A stretch of 64,000 nt of DNA from Burkholderiales bacterium (GCA_025350505.1 JANXXS010000410.1:26175-90174); one strand, 5' to 3'; shown: positions 38,088 to 47,614, numbered from the stretch's first letter. Numbers and translations: made by a program. Notes: a model not told the origin generated them from the sequence alone.

Positions 38088-38476
38088 CGGCGAATCTCCG
38101 GGGTTGGATGGAACAGAGGCTGGCCGAGGGCGGCCGTCGGCAAGGCAGCCCATGACGGCCGCCCCAGGGAATCGCCGGCGTCGGCGAGCAGGCTGTCGGT
38201 AGGCGTTCGCCAGCCGGGCAGCGCAAGCGCGCCCGGTTCCGGAGCCGACGGGCTCGGGCCTGCAATGAGCCAGACCGCGATCGCCACGGCGGCGACGCCG
38301 AATCCCGCCACCCAGGCCGGCCGCGGCGCGAAGCGCCGATGCGCCGGCGTTCGGCGCACGGCGGCGCGGGCGAGCACGGCCTCGAATTCTGGGGCCGCCG
38401 CCAGATCGCGCTCGCGCATCGCCGCGAACTGCGCACGCAGGTCCGGGTCGGTCGAGTCGGCGGGAGCCATCGTCAT
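38084..38476 (-). CDS. Putative anti-sigma factor (single-TM)
   Basis: Overlaps the sigma gene by 4 bp; one TM segment AWVAGFGVAAVAIAVWLIAG between cytoplasmic-like N-terminus and periplasmic C-terminus. Confidence 0.6.
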   Translation of the reverse strand: MTMAPADSTDPDLRAQFAAMRERDLAAAPEFEAVLARAAVRRTPAHRRFAPRPAWVAGFGVAAVAIAVWLIAGPSPSAPEPGALALPGWRTPTDSLLADAGDSLGRPSWAALPTAALGQPLFHPTPEIRR

Positions 38477-39012
38477 GCCGGCCTCGTCACGCCGAGCAGC
38501 TGGCGCAGCCGTTCCTTGCCGCGCGCGTAGTGCTGGCGCGCCGAGCCGAGGCCGATCGCCATCACGCCGGCGGCGTCTTCGACGGTCAGCTGGTGATAGA
38601 AAACGAGCAGCAGCACCTCGCGCTGGCGCCGCGGCAGCGCGGCCAGGGCGTTCGACAAGCGCGCGCTCTGCTGCGCCGCATCGATGCGTGCGTCGGCAGC
38701 CGGCGCCGGCTCCCGGTCGGCTTCCTCGGCGCCCCAGCGCAGGGAGAAAGCATCGCGCAGGGCGCGGCGCCGCCGATGGTCGGCGGCGGTACGGTGAATG
38801 ACGCCGAACAGCCAGGTCCGGAACGCCGCGCGGCCCTCGAAGCGGGCCCTTCCGTCAAGAACTTTCAAGTAGCTCACCTGCAACACCTCTTCCGCTTCAC
38901 TGCGGTCACGCCGGCAGCAGTGCTTCGCCCACGCATGGGCGGCGCGGTGGTGGAGCACCAGCTCGCGCTGGAGCTCGTCTGGCCCGGCGGGGTCGCCACG
39001 GTCTGCCGTCAT
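38473..39012 (-). CDS. ECF-type RNA polymerase sigma factor
   Basis: SEAEEVLQVSYLKVLDGRARFEGRAAFRTWLFGVIHRTAADHRRRR...LAALPRRQREVLLLVFYHQLTVEDAAGVMAIGLGSARQHYARGKERLRQLL. Confidence 0.88.
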   Translation of the reverse strand: MTADRGDPAGPDELQRELVLHHRAAHAWAKHCCRRDRSEAEEVLQVSYLKVLDGRARFEGRAAFRTWLFGVIHRTAADHRRRRALRDAFSLRWGAEEADREPAPAADARIDAAQQSARLSNALAALPRRQREVLLLVFYHQLTVEDAAGVMAIGLGSARQHYARGKERLRQLLGVTRPA

Positions 39013-39209
39013 CGCTGGATTGGTCGCTCGCGCGCCGCCGCCATATGACGGCGCTCGCACCTTAGCCCGGCCAGGGCGGGCCGGGACGCCCGGCGCCGTG
39101 ACTTTCGGCATCGTCGGGCCTCAAGAGGCGCCGCCGCGCGCCGATACCTTCAGGTACAGCGACATGGCCGTTCGGCCGTTTCCCCTTTACCTTTCCGGTC
39201 GGCGCGCCA

Positions 39210-42137
39210 ATGAGTTCGGGTGATTCATACATGCAGGCGGCACTCGAGGCGGCGCAGAAGTCCATTCGCGCGGCGGTCTCCGACGCCATCGACCCGGCCG
39301 CCGATGCGCTGAAGGCGTTGGTGCGCGCCGCCAGCCCCGGCGAGCGACCGGTGCTGACGCAGGCGCAGGCCGTGCTCCAGCTCTCGCGCCAGCCGCTCCT
39401 CGCCGCCTTCGAGAAGGCGCTGCGCCAGGCCATCGACGACGAGGTGGCGCCCGAGGGCGGCGAAGCGTCGGGATTTCACGATCCCACCGACTGGATGTCG
39501 ATCGGCCTGGTCGACGAAGACCAGTTCGAGAACCATCTGGCCTTCGAGCGCGTCGGCCAGCTGATCGGCCACGAGTGCGAGACCGAGTTGCGCGAGCTTT
39601 CGGCCTACACCGGCGAGCTGCTGAATGTCGGCTGGGCCGACCCCGCGCGCAATCCGATGCGCGGCCAGGTCATCGCCTCGGCGCTGTACCAGGCGGTCGA
39701 GGCGGTGGCCGATGGCGGCGCCTGCCGCCGCATCGTCGTCAAGGAGCTCGGCCAGGCGCTGGCCAAGAGCCTGCGTTCCTCGTACCGCGGCATCGTCAAG
39801 GACTTCTCGTCGCGCGGCTTCCGCCAGGTCGAGATGACGGTGCGTCCGTCGCCTTCTCCGGGCAGTGGTGGTGGCGGCGGTGGCGGCGGTAGCGGCAGTG
39901 GCGGCAGCGCCGCAAGCGGCGGCACGGCTGGCGGCGATGCGGGCGTGGCGCCCTGGCCCAACGGTGCGAACGGACCGAGCGCGCCCGGCTTCGAAGCGAT
40001 GCGCGACCTCTGGGAAAAATCGATGATGGGCCGCATGCCGACCGGCGCAGTCGCCGACATGGCCCGCGCCTGGGAGGCCTCGATCTGCAATCCGCAGGCG
40101 ACCGCGTTCGTCGCCGCCCCGGCCGGAGCAGGCGGGGACGGTTCGGCCGCGCTGCTCGAGCGATTGATGCAGGAAGCCATGGGCGGAGCGGCCGGCTGGC
40201 CGGCCGCGACAGCGCGGGCCGGCGGAGCGGCCGCGCCGGGCGCCGGCGGCAGCCTGTCCGACGTCGACCTGATGCGCCTACTGCGCCGACTCAACAACGG
40301 CACGTCGGCGAGCCCGCAACAGGGCATCGGGGCCGGCATGCGGCAGGCACGCGGCGGTGCCGAACCCACCTTCTTCGGCACCAGCTTCGCTGCCGCCGGA
40401 ACAGGCAGCGCGCAGAGCATGTTCGGCGCCCTGCCGCCGACCAACCTGATCCGTGCCCATCACGACGAGCTGGTGCAGGCGGCCTCGGGCGAGGTCGATC
40501 ACATGGTGATCGAGGTCGTCGCCAGCCTGTTCGACCAGATCCTGGCCGACACGCGCGTGCCGCCGCAGATCGCGCGCGAGATCGCCCGCCTGCAGATGCC
40601 GGTGCTGCGCGTGGCGATGCGCGACACCAGCTTCTTTTCGGCACGCAAGCACCCGGTGCGCCGCTTCATCAATCGCATCTCGACCCTGGCGGTGGGCTTC
40701 GGCGACTTCGAGAGCGGCGCGGGCAAGGAGTTGCTCGTCCGCGTCAACGCGCTGGTCACCGAGATCGTCGAGGGCGACTTCGACCAGGTCCCCCTCTACG
40801 CAAACAAGCTCGGCGAGCTCGAGCAGTTCGTCGCCGCCAATGCGCGCGCCGCGTTCGAGAGCACGCCCGCGGCGGCCACGTTGCAGGCCAAGGAAGCCGC
40901 TTGGCAGACGACGCAGGTCTTCAGCGGACGCCTGCACGAGGCCTACGAGTCGCTGCCGATCCCCGACTACCTGAAGGAATTCCTGGCCGGCGTCTGGAGC
41001 CAGGCGATCGTCGCCGCGGCGCAGAGCGACGACGCCGACCCGGCGCGCGAGAAGCGCTTCCGCCGCGCCGCCTTCCACCTCGTCGCCAGCATCCAGCCGA
41101 AGCGCTCGGCCGAGGAGCGCAAGGCGTTTCTCGCCGGCCTGCGCGGCCTCACCGGCACCCTCGACGAAGGCCTGGCCCTGATCGGCTGGCCGAAGGAAGA
41201 GCACGACGCCTTCTTCGGCAAGCTGATGGCCGACCACTCCGGCTCGCTCAAGGCGGCCGCCGGCAGCGATCTCGATCACAACATGCTGCTGCGCCAGCTC
41301 GACGTCGCGGCGCGCACGCCGCTGCCCAACGCTTCGGAGGCGAGCGCGGCGGCCGAGTGCGCGCCCGAGGGCGAAGCCTTCGAGCCCCGCTTCACGGCCC
41401 AGGAGGCGCGCCGGATCGGCCTCGTCGACGAAGCCGCGGTCGACTGGTCGAGGCCGGCGCCGGTCGCCGTTGCGAAGGAGAGCGCCGCCGCGGTCGTCGA
41501 CACGACCCCGCCGGCCGCGGCGCCGGCCACCGCCGAGCTCGATCTCGACCTTGCGACGAGGCCGGCACCGCTCGACGAGCTTCCCGTCGCGCGCGTCGCG
41601 TCGGTCATGCCCGTCGCGCCTGTCGCGCCGCTCATAGCCGTCATGCCTGCCGCGGCCCCGCGGGCGGCACCGGCCACTGTGGCGGTGCATGCCGACCCGG
41701 CCGATGCCCATGCCTTTCCGACGATCGAGGCACCGCCCGTCGTCACCGCACCCGTGGCCCCGGCGCCCGCGCCGGCGCCCATCGCGCCGCCGCCGGCTGC
41801 TGCGGCCGAGCCCGACGAGCCCACCGAAGGGCCTCGCCTTCTCGCCCATCTGCAAATCGGCGTCTCGTACCGGCTGCACCTGAGGGATCAGTGGCAAAAG
41901 GTCCGCCTCACGCACATGAACGCCGGCCGGACCTTCTTTCTCTTCACGCACGGCGCCGAAGACCGCGGCACGATCTCGATGACCGGGCGCATGCTCGGGC
42001 GGCTCTGCGACACCGGGCGGATGAAGGCCTTCGAGGACAAACCCCTGCTCGACCGCGCCACCGAGCGACTGCGCGCGCAGACGCCGTCGCCGGCAGCGGC
42101 CGCGCCGGTGCGCAGGGCGGAGCTCTCGGCCGCCTGA
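39210..42137 (+). CDS. DUF1631-family protein
   Basis: 975 aa, WMSIGLVDEDQFENHLAFERVGQLIGHECETELRELSAY; poly-Gly/Ser linker; LFDQILADTRVPPQIAREIARLQMPVLRVAMRDTSFFSARKHPVRRFINRIS. Confidence 0.83.
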   Translation: MSSGDSYMQAALEAAQKSIRAAVSDAIDPAADALKALVRAASPGERPVLTQAQAVLQLSRQPLLAAFEKALRQAIDDEVAPEGGEASGFHDPTDWMSIGLVDEDQFENHLAFERVGQLIGHECETELRELSAYTGELLNVGWADPARNPMRGQVIASALYQAVEAVADGGACRRIVVKELGQALAKSLRSSYRGIVKDFSSRGFRQVEMTVRPSPSPGSGGGGGGGGSGSGGSAASGGTAGGDAGVAPWPNGANGPSAPGFEAMRDLWEKSMMGRMPTGAVADMARAWEASICNPQATAFVAAPAGAGGDGSAALLERLMQEAMGGAAGWPAATARAGGAAAPGAGGSLSDVDLMRLLRRLNNGTSASPQQGIGAGMRQARGGAEPTFFGTSFAAAGTGSAQSMFGALPPTNLIRAHHDELVQAASGEVDHMVIEVVASLFDQILADTRVPPQIAREIARLQMPVLRVAMRDTSFFSARKHPVRRFINRISTLAVGFGDFESGAGKELLVRVNALVTEIVEGDFDQVPLYANKLGELEQFVAANARAAFESTPAAATLQAKEAAWQTTQVFSGRLHEAYESLPIPDYLKEFLAGVWSQAIVAAAQSDDADPAREKRFRRAAFHLVASIQPKRSAEERKAFLAGLRGLTGTLDEGLALIGWPKEEHDAFFGKLMADHSGSLKAAAGSDLDHNMLLRQLDVAARTPLPNASEASAAAECAPEGEAFEPRFTAQEARRIGLVDEAAVDWSRPAPVAVAKESAAAVVDTTPPAAAPATAELDLDLATRPAPLDELPVARVASVMPVAPVAPLIAVMPAAAPRAAPATVAVHADPADAHAFPTIEAPPVVTAPVAPAPAPAPIAPPPAAAAEPDEPTEGPRLLAHLQIGVSYRLHLRDQWQKVRLTHMNAGRTFFLFTHGAEDRGTISMTGRMLGRLCDTGRMKAFEDKPLLDRATERLRAQTPSPAAAAPVRRAELSAA

Positions 42138-42195
42138 GCGCTGGAGTCGGCGCCACGAGTGCCGCAGGGACGGATGGAGCGCGGCGCGCTCCGCC

Positions 42196-43230
42196 TCAAC
42201 CGACCGGCGTCTCGCCGAGGGCGACGTCCTGATAGACGAAGAGCGAGGGCAGCCCGCCGGTATGCAGGAACAGCACTCTCTCGTCCGGCCGCAGCGTTCC
42301 CGCGCGAGCAAGACCGATCAGCCCGGCCATCGCCTTGCCGGTGTAGACCGGATCGAGCAGCAGCCCTTCGCTGCGCGCCAGCATCTGCACCGCTTCGACC
42401 ATGGGCGCGTTCGGCAGCGAATACTTGGGCTGCCAGTAGCCGCCGACCGTGACCACCGCCTCGCGCGGCACGGTCAGGCGAACGCCAAGCAGGTCGAGCA
42501 CCGCCTGCGCTTCGCGATGGACGAGCGGCTCCTGGTCGGCCGGGTCGCGGCTGACGCCGATGCCGACGATCGGCGTCGCGACGTTGCCGCCAATGAATCC
42601 GGCGACGAGGCCGCCGTGAGTGCCCGAACTGCCCGAGCCGACGACGACGCGGTCGAACTGCAGGCCGCGCTCGAAGCACTGCTGCTGCAGCTCCTGCGCG
42701 CAGGCGACGTAGCCCAGACCGCCGAGCGCGTTGGAGCCGCCGCCCGGAATGACGTAGGCCTTGCGGCCGGCGGCGGCGATCTCGTCGGCGACCTTGCGCA
42801 TCGCCACCGCCATGTCGCTGCCCGCCGTCACGACGGTGATCGCCTCGACCCCGAGCAGAAGGAACATGAAGTGATTGCCGCCGCCGTTCGGGTCGAAGCT
42901 GCCCGGCACGCGCTCCTCGATGACGAAGCGGCACTTCAGGCCTTCCTTCACCGCCGCCGCGAGCGTGATGCGGCAGTGGTTCGACTGCGGTGCGCCGCAG
43001 GTGACCAGCGTGTCGGCGCCTTGCGCCAGCGCATCGGCGACGAGGAACTCGAGCTTGCGCGTCTTGTTGCCGCCGGGAAAGAGGCCGAGCAGGTCGTCGC
43101 GCTTGACCCAGACCTCCGGACCACGGCCGCCCGGGCACGAGGCGGCGAGCGCGGCGCTGAAGCGCGGCAGGGGCTCGAGCGGCGTCGCGCCTTCGGTGTA
43201 GCGGCGACGGGGAAAGCGGGACAGGTTCAT
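42196..43230 (-). CDS. PLP-dependent D-cysteine desulfhydrase / ACC deaminase-like protein
   Basis: WVKRDDLLGLFPGGNKTRKLEFLVADALAQGADTLVTCGAPQSNHCR; VVVGSGSSGTHGGLVAGF. Confidence 0.88.
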   Translation of the reverse strand: MNLSRFPRRRYTEGATPLEPLPRFSAALAASCPGGRGPEVWVKRDDLLGLFPGGNKTRKLEFLVADALAQGADTLVTCGAPQSNHCRITLAAAVKEGLKCRFVIEERVPGSFDPNGGGNHFMFLLLGVEAITVVTAGSDMAVAMRKVADEIAAAGRKAYVIPGGGSNALGGLGYVACAQELQQQCFERGLQFDRVVVGSGSSGTHGGLVAGFIGGNVATPIVGIGVSRDPADQEPLVHREAQAVLDLLGVRLTVPREAVVTVGGYWQPKYSLPNAPMVEAVQMLARSEGLLLDPVYTGKAMAGLIGLARAGTLRPDERVLFLHTGGLPSLFVYQDVALGETPVG

Positions 43231-43278
43231 GGGTGCGACTCGGCGACGCAGGACGACCGCGATTGTGGAGTGCCGCGC

Positions 43279-44037
43279 TCAGTGCCCGAGCCGGGGGCTG
43301 AAGGTGCGCGGGAATACCGCCGGCGTGCTGCGGTCGAGGAGCCGGTAGCCCATCGCCGGCCGGTTCGAGTCGCCCTCGACCGTGCCCGCTTCGGCCAGGA
43401 ATCGCGCCGCCAGCGCGCGGGTGCGAAAGCCGCTCTTGTCGACCGGTCGGCCGAGCACGACCTCGTAGATGCGCTGCAGCTGCGGCAAGGTGAAGGGCTC
43501 GGCGAGCAGGAAGGCCGGCAACGACGTGTACTCGGCCTTGCTGCGCAGCCGCTCGACACCGGTGCGCAGGATCTCGACGTGGTCGAAGGCGAGCGCGCCC
43601 TTCTGCATCGCGTCGTCGACCGGCCGCCACGACGCTTCGGCCGCAACCGCGACCTGCTCCGGCGCCGTGCCACCGGTCGGCAGCAGGGCGAGCCAGGCAT
43701 GCGTGGCCGACCAGCCGCGCGGATCGCGGGACGCGCTGCCCCAGCTGCCGAGCTGCTCGAAGTACGGACTGACGCGCGCCGTCTTGTCGCGGAGCTTGCG
43801 CCGCGCGCAGGCCAGCAGGTCGGCGTCGCGGTCGACGTCGACGAAGCCGCCGGGCAAGGCCCAGCGACCGGGAAAGGGTTCGCCGGCGACCTTCGGACGG
43901 CGTACGAGGAGGACGCGCAGCGCCTCGTCGAACACGGCGAAAGCGACCACGTCGACGCTGCTCAGCGGCCGGACAAAGCCCAGTGCGGCGCGCGCCCCCG
44001 CGGCGGCACGGGTGACCTTTCTTGCCTTGTCGACCAT
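43279..44037 (-). CDS. NrtR-like transcriptional regulator (degenerate Nudix domain plus C-terminal winged helix)
   Basis: VDVVAFAVFDEALRVLLVRRP...PGRWALPGGFVDVDRDADLLACARRKLRDKTARV: Nudix fold but REXXEE replaced by RKLRDK; C-terminal EPFTLPQLQRIYEVVLGRPVDKSGFRTRAL. Confidence 0.78.
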   Translation of the reverse strand: MVDKARKVTRAAAGARAALGFVRPLSSVDVVAFAVFDEALRVLLVRRPKVAGEPFPGRWALPGGFVDVDRDADLLACARRKLRDKTARVSPYFEQLGSWGSASRDPRGWSATHAWLALLPTGGTAPEQVAVAAEASWRPVDDAMQKGALAFDHVEILRTGVERLRSKAEYTSLPAFLLAEPFTLPQLQRIYEVVLGRPVDKSGFRTRALAARFLAEAGTVEGDSNRPAMGYRLLDRSTPAVFPRTFSPRLGH

Positions 44038-44052
44038 CGATCGATCCTTCGC

Positions 44053-44081
44053 TTGACAGGCGCGATTCTAAGTTGTACTGT
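44053..44081 (+). promoter_or_regulatory. Sigma-70-like promoter for the SPFH gene
   Basis: TTGACA (44053-44058), 17-nt spacer, TACTGT (44076-44081). Confidence 0.5.
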
Positions 44082-44111
44082 CCAACTTGTGCAAGTTGCA
44101 CAATACAACTT
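44070..44111. promoter_or_regulatory. Two tandem 19-bp palindromic operators
   Basis: AAGTTGTACTGTCCAACTT (44070-44088) and AAGTTGCACAATACAACTT (44093-44111), each AAGTTG-N7-CAACTT, 4-bp gap. Confidence 0.75.
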
Positions 44112-44124
44112 ATAGGAGCTCACC

Positions 44125-45240
44125 ATGCTCGGCATCCGGTTCATCAAATCGCAGCCGACGGTTCACCTGCTGCAGTTCCGCGGCGGCCGCGTCGTACGCG
44201 AAGGCGCAGGCCAGTCCTTCTTCTACTACGCACCGACGACGACGCTGGTCGCCGTGCCGGTCGCCAGCCAGGACCGGCCCTTCATCCTCGAGCTCGTCAC
44301 CGCCGACTTCCAGAGCGTCACGGTGCAGGGCCAGGTCACCTACCGCGTCGGCGATCCACGCCGCACCGCGGCGCTGATGGACTTCTCGCTCGGCAAGGAC
44401 GGGCACAGCTATGTTTCGGAAGACCCGCAGCGGCTCGGCGACCGGGTCGCCATGCAGGTCGAGGTGATCGTGCAGCAGGCGGTGCAGGCGCTCGACCTCA
44501 AGCAGGCGCTGCGCGCGCCGGCGCTGATCGCCCGCACGGCGCAGAAGGAGCTTGCCGCGCAGCCCGAGATCGCGGCGCTCGGCCTCGAGGTGCTGGGCGT
44601 CTCGATCATCGCCGTCAAGCCGACGCCCGACATCGCGCGCGCCCTCGAGGCCGAGTCGCGCGAATCGAACCTGAAGGCGGCCGACGACGCCGTCTATTCG
44701 CGGCGCATGTCGGCGGTGGAGAAGGAGCGCGCGATCCGCGAGAACGAGCTCGACACCGACATCGCCGTCGAGCAGAAGAAGCGCCAGATCCGCGAGACGC
44801 AGATGGAAGCGAAGGCGACCCTGATGCGCCGCGAGAACGAACTGCGCGACGAACAGATGGCGGCCGACGTCGCGCTCGAGAACCAGCGCAAGGGCTTCGT
44901 CGACGGCCAGGCCGAGAACAGCCGCACCTTGGCCGAGGCCGAGGCGCACCGCGTCGGCGCCATCATGCAGGCGCTCGAAAAGGCCGACCCGCGCGTCGTG
45001 CAGGCGCTCGCCGCGGTCGGCATGCAGCCGGGCCAGCTCATCGCCCAGGCCTTCGGCGGCATCGCCGAGCGCGCCGAGCGGATCGGCCAGCTCAACGTCT
45101 CGCCGGAGCTGCTCAACTCGCTCATGGCCGGCGCCGCTGGCGACGAGCGCACGAGGGGTACGCGTGAGCGCGCCGGGCCGCCCCAAGGGCGAACACCGGA
45201 GGGCGCAGCCCGGAGGGACTCCGATGAGCGCGGCCGCTGA
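44125..45240 (+). CDS. SPFH/band-7 domain protein
   Basis: DFQSVTVQGQVTYRVGDPRRTAAL...ALGLEVLGVSIIAVKPTPDIARALEAESRESNLKAADDAVYSRRMSAVEKERAIRENELDTDIAVEQKKRQIRE. Confidence 0.85.
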   Translation: MLGIRFIKSQPTVHLLQFRGGRVVREGAGQSFFYYAPTTTLVAVPVASQDRPFILELVTADFQSVTVQGQVTYRVGDPRRTAALMDFSLGKDGHSYVSEDPQRLGDRVAMQVEVIVQQAVQALDLKQALRAPALIARTAQKELAAQPEIAALGLEVLGVSIIAVKPTPDIARALEAESRESNLKAADDAVYSRRMSAVEKERAIRENELDTDIAVEQKKRQIRETQMEAKATLMRRENELRDEQMAADVALENQRKGFVDGQAENSRTLAEAEAHRVGAIMQALEKADPRVVQALAAVGMQPGQLIAQAFGGIAERAERIGQLNVSPELLNSLMAGAAGDERTRGTRERAGPPQGRTPEGAARRDSDERGR

Positions 45241-46159
45241 GCGCAAGGTCGTGCTGGTGACGCGGCACACCCGGCTCGACGAGTTGCTGGCGCGCCACCA
45301 CACGCTGGCCCAGGCCCGCTTCTACATCGAGCACCTGGGCGCCGACTTCTCCGACTACCTGCGCGAGAACGCCGCCTACGCCGAGAGCCTGCGCGTCGCC
45401 GTCGAAGCCCTGCAGGCTTGGGGCCGCTACCAGCTGGTCGACCGTGCCTACCTGCCGAACTTCGTCTTCGGCGCCGACGACATCGTCGTCGCGCTCGGCC
45501 AGGACGGGCTAGTCGCCAACACGATGAAGTACCTCGACGGCCAGCCGCTGGTCGGCGTCAACCCCGAGCCGAGCCGCTGGGACGGCGTGCTCCTCGCCTT
45601 CAAGCCCCCCGACCTGCGCACGCTGATCGGCGACGTCGCGCAGGACAAGCGCGCGACGAAGAGCGTGACCATGGCCGAGGCGCGCCTGTCCGACGGGCAG
45701 CTGCTGCGCGCCGTCAACGATCTGTTCATCGGCCCGCGCTCGCACACCTCGGCGCTCTACGAGATCGCGCTCGGCGACGAGCACGAATCGCAATCGTCGT
45801 CGGGGATCATCGTCTCGACCGGGCTCGGCTCGACCGCCTGGCTGAAGAGCATCGTCACCGGCTCGTGGGGCATCGCCGATGCATTGCGCGATGCCGCCCC
45901 GAAGCACGAGTACCGGCCGCAAGCCTGGGACGCGCGCCATCTGACCTTCGCGGTACGTGAGCCCTTCCCGAGCAAGGCTTCGACCACCAGCCTGGTCTAC
46001 GGCAGCGTCACCGCTCGGCAGCCGCTGCGCCTGCGCTCGCGCATGCCGGAAAGCGGCGTGATCTTTTCCGACGGCATGGAGAGCGACTACCTGCGCTTCA
46101 CCGCCGGCATGGAAGCGACGATCACGGTCGCCGAGCGGCGGGGGCGGCTCGTCGTCTGA
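45224..46159 (+). CDS. NAD kinase-like protein
   Basis: GADDIVVALGQDGLVANTMKYLDGQPLVGVNPEPSRWDG (GGDG-like, here GQDG), RAVNDLFIG (NE-like motif), SGIIVSTGLGSTAWLKSI (GSTA motif). RBS-like GGAGGG upstream of ATG. Confidence 0.75.
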   Translation: MSAAAERKVVLVTRHTRLDELLARHHTLAQARFYIEHLGADFSDYLRENAAYAESLRVAVEALQAWGRYQLVDRAYLPNFVFGADDIVVALGQDGLVANTMKYLDGQPLVGVNPEPSRWDGVLLAFKPPDLRTLIGDVAQDKRATKSVTMAEARLSDGQLLRAVNDLFIGPRSHTSALYEIALGDEHESQSSSGIIVSTGLGSTAWLKSIVTGSWGIADALRDAAPKHEYRPQAWDARHLTFAVREPFPSKASTTSLVYGSVTARQPLRLRSRMPESGVIFSDGMESDYLRFTAGMEATITVAERRGRLVV

Positions 46160-46177
46160 GCATCTGCGCCACCTCGG

Positions 46178-47591
46178 TCATTGTTCGGCGATCTGCAGCG
46201 CCGGCAGCGCGCCGCCGTTGTTCATCACCGGCAGCAGCACCAGCCGCCCGGCCTTGATCTGCCAGGCCACGAAGTCGCCATGCAGCGGTTGACCCGTCGA
46301 CGTGATGATGACCGCGTGCCGGCCGTTGCCGACCAGGTCGGCGGCATAGGCGCCGTCGAACGCAGCGTCGGCGCCGAGTCCGGCGGTGCTGCTGACGTCG
46401 ACCAGGCCGGTGGCGAGGCCGCTCGACAGCGTCAGGTCGAAGGCGAGCTGCGGCACGCTGCCGAGCGACAGCAAGACGGTGGCGCGCCGGCATAGCGCCC
46501 TTCGATGCCGGCGCCGAGCCCGCTCTGCGGTTCGAGAAAGCCGGCCTCGCCCGAATTGGACGAGCCGAGGGTCTGGCCCACGACGAAGCCTTCGTTGACG
46601 CCGGTCAGGAAGATCAACGCGGGGACCGTGCATCCATCCACCTGGAAGTTCAGGCGCGCCCGCCCCGCGGTGGGCCCCGACGTCGACACACCGTAGGTCC
46701 CGGCGGCGACGTTGTGGGTCGTCCAGGCGCCGTTCACGACCTGGTCGAGCCGGCCGCTGTCGATTGTCCCGGCCACGCCGCCGGAGCCTGGCGTGAAGTC
46801 GATTAGGCCGGCCGTAGGTGCGGTGGTGTAGCCGAAGACCGGCGTCGTGATCGAGGCGATGCCCGACGTGTAGAAGATCGCCGCGCCCGACAGCGCCGGC
46901 ATGCCGGGCGTGAGCTTTTGCGCACGCACCTCGCCGACCAGAAAGGCCTTGCCGATGAAGTTCGGACCGCCGCTCTGGCGTCCACTGGTCGTGATGGCGA
47001 ACGCATGGTCGACATCGACGACATAGCGATCGCCGAGAGGCCGCCCCGGCCGTCGGCACGAAAGCGGCCGACGATGCCGCCGCTCTGCACCGTGAAGCCG
47101 GACGAGAAGCCCGACTGCGACAGGTCGAAACCGAAGAACTGGAATGCGTAGTCGCCGAGCAGCGCGCCGTTGAAGTCGGCGACGACGAAGGTCGCCGTCG
47201 ACTTGGCGATGCCGGCCGCGACCTGGAGCGTGACGCTGGCGTCGGGACCCGGGGCGGTTGTCGGCGCGGTGTAGGTCACGGTCGCGCCAGCGCCGCTGCT
47301 CAGCAGACCGCAGGTGGCACCGGCGCAATTCGGGCCGCTCAAGGTCCAGGTCAGGCCGGCCATGTCGAAATTCGAGGGCGCGTTCTGAACGCTGGCGGTG
47401 AAGGTGACTTGCTCACCGGCCGTGACCGACGTGGTACCTGGTGTGATGGCAAGGGCGAGGATGCCGGGCGAGTTGACGGGCGTCGTCCCATACCGGCGCC
47501 GCTTCGGCTCGCTGAAGCGGCGGCTGAGTGGCGCAGGAGGAGGCCGGTCGCACGGCAGCGACGCGGCGTCATTCGGATGATCGAGGCCCAT
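46178..47591 (-). pseudogene. Ig-like-domain secreted protein remnant with two apparent frameshifts
   Basis: Coherent protein text runs across three frames: ILALAITPGTTSVTAGEQVTFTASVQNAPSNFDMAGLTWTLSG...GRGGLS / GDRYVVDVDHAFAITTSGRQSGGPNFIGKAFLVGE...EGRYAG / ATVLLSLGSVPQLAFDLTLSSG...PALQIAEQ. Shifts near 47030-47040 and 46480-46490. No clear signal peptide. Confidence 0.65.
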
Positions 47592-47614
47592 AGCTCTTAC
47601 CACAGGTAGAGTTC

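Noticed and set aside
39860-39920. Poly-Gly/Ser stretch in the DUF1631 gene
   Set aside because: Simple low-complexity linker; not a distinct repeat element.
42176-42192. Hairpin GGAGCGC-GGC-GCGCTCC between convergent genes
   Set aside because: Short GC-rich stem between convergent ORFs, probably only a weak bidirectional terminator.
43279-44037. Calling 43279-44037 an active Nudix hydrolase
   Set aside because: The catalytic REXXEE glutamates are missing and a C-terminal winged-helix region is present, favouring an NrtR-like regulator.
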